A DNA stretch of 6,041 bases from Nitrospirae bacterium RBG_19FT_COMBO_42_15 (GTDB lineage: Bacteria; Nitrospirota; CAKKRA01; 9FT-COMBO-42-15): NCBI GenBank assembly GCA_001803815.1, contig MHEL01000150.1:1-6041 (forward strand), written 5' to 3'. Both the position numbers and the translations under genes were made by a program. Shown piece by piece: positions 4,282 through 6,041 of the stretch; position 1 is the first letter of the stretch, and every line of letters begins with the position of its first letter. The notes beneath the pieces were generated by a model. That model made no database searches. It had not been told where the DNA came from and was given only the letters and a program-made list of their open reading frames with translations.

Positions 4282-6041
4282 ATGTTAGAGCATCAGGAAG
4301 ATTTAAATGATTTACAGAGAAGATTTCCCATACTTATTGTATTTGTTATTTTAACCTTTCTAATACTTGTAATAAGGATAGGATATCTTCAATTGATAAA
4401 GAGCAGTTATTTCAGAGAGCTTTCTGAAAGCAACCGATTAAGGAGTCTGCCGATTGAGCCTTACAGAGGGCTGATATTTGACAGGAATGGCGAGCTCCTT
4501 GCGCATAATGTCCCAGGCTTTCATCTCTCTATTATACTTGAAGACCTTAAGAATAAGGAAGCAACAATAAAAAGGGTCACTGAGCTGATAGGCATATCAG
4601 AGAAGGATATCAAGACAAGATTATCCGCGAGGAAAGATACCTATCCATTTGCTCCGGTAAGGATAAAGGAGAATATCAGCAGAAAAGAGGTGGCTGTAAT
4701 TGAGGCAAATAAGCTGGACATCCCGGGTGTTGTAATTGAGGCGGTCAGCCGCAGGGAATACAGGCATGGGAATATGGCATCGCATCTCCTCGGCTATGTA
4801 GGCGAGATTACCCAGAGCCAGCTTGATAATTTTGAAGATGACTCTGTCTACCCCGGCATTACTGCTGGGCAGGACGGCATTGAAAAGACACACGACCCTA
4901 TACTCCGCGGCATAGCAGGCTATAAACAGGTAGAGGTTGACGCATACGGCCATGAGATGAATATCTTTGGTGTTAAAGAGCCTGTGCGGGGGAACGATAT
5001 TTATCTTGCTATAGATGCCAGTCTGCAAAAAATAGCAGAGGATGCGCTTGGAAATGAATCAGGCGCTGTTGTTGCAATCGACACAAGAAGCGGCGATATA
5101 CTTGTTATGGCAAGCCACCCGGTTTACGACCATAACCTTTTGTCAAAAAGATTAAATGCAAAGGAATGGGAGGCGCTTGTCAATGACCCTTCAAAACCCC
5201 TTAATAACAGGGCGATACAGGGCGTTTACCCGCCCGGCTCTGTCTTTAAGATTGTGACTGCTGCTGCTGCTATTGAAGCGGGTGCGCCTGCTCCAGAGGA
5301 CAGGATATTCTGCAAAGGGGGCCTCCAGTACGGCAGGAGATTCTACCGCGACTGGAAGGCAGCAGGCCACGGCAGTGTGGCACTGCACAGGGCAATCGTA
5401 GAGTCCTGCGATGTATATTTTTATAATGCTGGAATTACCCTCGGCGTGGACAGGATTGCTGACTATGCCTTCAGGCTTGGGCTTGGCAGCCAGACAGGCA
5501 TTGACCTTCCATCAGAAAAGGCCGGGCTTATACCAACTACTTCGTGGAAGCTCTCTGCAAGGAAAGTGGAATGGATTGCAGGCGAGACCCTTTCAGTTGC
5601 AATCGGCCAGGGATATGTGCTTACAACGCCGATGCAGCTTGCCATGCTTATCAGCTCAGTGGCAAACTCAGGCGTCAGGTATCAGCCTAATACTGTATGG
5701 GCAGTTAAGGACCGGTTAAATGGCGAGAAATATAGATTCCCTCCAGTTGAAATTGGAAGGGTTGAAATTAAAGAGGAGACCTTTCAGATATTAAGAAATG
5801 CCTTACGCGGCGTTGTGAATGAGCAGGGAGGCACAGCAGGAAGAGCGCGCTCTGCAATCGCAGAGATTGGGGGAAAGACAGGCACTGCACAGGTTGTTGC
5901 ATTGAAGCCGAATATACCGAAGGAGCTTTTAAAAGAAAAGAGATTTAAGGACCATGCGCTCTTTGTTGCCTTTGCGCCTGTGTCTGAGCCAAGAATTGCA
6001 GTTGCAGTTATAGTAGAGCATGGGGGCAAGGGAAGCGCTGC
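4282..6041 (+). CDS. mrdA: Penicillin-binding protein 2 (elongasome DD-transpeptidase), 3'-partial
   Basis: Class B PBP that cross-links lateral-wall peptidoglycan with RodA. The open frame runs off the right edge after 586 codons, probably close to the end since EHGGKGSA is near the C-terminus in the family. A cytoplasmic tail is followed by a membrane anchor (about 16-34), the pedestal/dimerisation domain with EPYRGLIFDRNG (59-70), and the transpeptidase domain. The catalytic SxxK is S320-V-F-K323 in YPPGSVFK. The second motif is S375-C-D377, the SxD form usual in PBP2. The third is K532-T-G534 in GGKTGTAQ. Asp340, Asp357, His363 and Cys376 match the spacing of the zinc site (Asp, Asp, His, Cys) described in gammaproteobacterial PBP2. 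The ribosome site is a weak AGGG (4271-4274) overlapping the mreD stop. rodA is the expected next gene. Confidence 0.97.
   Translation, partial: MLEHQEDLNDLQRRFPILIVFVILTFLILVIRIGYLQLIKSSYFRELSESNRLRSLPIEPYRGLIFDRNGELLAHNVPGFHLSIILEDLKNKEATIKRVTELIGISEKDIKTRLSARKDTYPFAPVRIKENISRKEVAVIEANKLDIPGVVIEAVSRREYRHGNMASHLLGYVGEITQSQLDNFEDDSVYPGITAGQDGIEKTHDPILRGIAGYKQVEVDAYGHEMNIFGVKEPVRGNDIYLAIDASLQKIAEDALGNESGAVVAIDTRSGDILVMASHPVYDHNLLSKRLNAKEWEALVNDPSKPLNNRAIQGVYPPGSVFKIVTAAAAIEAGAPAPEDRIFCKGGLQYGRRFYRDWKAAGHGSVALHRAIVESCDVYFYNAGITLGVDRIADYAFRLGLGSQTGIDLPSEKAGLIPTTSWKLSARKVEWIAGETLSVAIGQGYVLTTPMQLAMLISSVANSGVRYQPNTVWAVKDRLNGEKYRFPPVEIGRVEIKEETFQILRNALRGVVNEQGGTAGRARSAIAEIGGKTGTAQVVALKPNIPKELLKEKRFKDHALFVAFAPVSEPRIAVAVIVEHGGKGSA

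Noticed and set aside
5411..5719. Plus-strand 102-codon open frame inside mrdA
   Set aside because: It is a different frame of the PBP2 transpeptidase domain, which is intact with all three catalytic motifs.

Overview
The window comes from a Gram-negative-type bacterium. It carries the rod-shape (elongasome) cluster mreB-mreC-mreD-mrdA on the + strand. Upstream are the 3' part of a trmN6-like tRNA methyltransferase gene, a 617-base stretch with no conventional long gene, and an RDD-family membrane protein gene. Base composition is moderately AT-rich. Arg is mostly AGG/AGA and Ile is often ATA. The 741-834 inverted pair belongs to the widespread repeat whose translation reads VIPAQAGIQ. Together these suggest a Nitrospirota or Desulfobacterota-like lineage, but that is inference only and no marker gene here settles it.

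Layout. 2-736: trmN6-like methyltransferase, open to the left edge, so its true start lies outside. 741-834: two 28-base REP-like hairpin elements facing each other. 855-1121: a small reading frame of 38 codons, an in-frame TGA (969-971), then 49 more codons to TAA. The part after the TGA has no ATG, GTG or TTG of its own. The RNA just after the TGA can form a 12-bp hairpin with loop AGGUC, very like a bacterial SECIS element. The TGA and a downstream Cys form a UxxC motif. I read this as a candidate membrane-anchored selenoprotein of a family I do not recognise. 1122-1300: non-coding, with degenerate inverted repeats. 1305-1332: a strong sigma70-type promoter. 1354-1773: RDD protein. 1833-2864: mreB. 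2934-3752: mreC (GTG start). 3754-4272: mreD. 4282 to the right edge: mrdA (PBP2), lacking only its C-terminal end.

How the genes work together: MreB filaments on the inner membrane, the bitopic periplasmic MreC and the polytopic MreD organise the transpeptidase PBP2 (and normally RodA, which would be expected just beyond the right edge) for lateral wall synthesis. Tight spacing from mreC to mrdA (1 and 9 bases) indicates one transcript. The RDD gene, 59 bases before mreB and behind the only convincing promoter, is probably its first gene. The most interesting content is the TGA-containing small gene and its SECIS-like hairpin.
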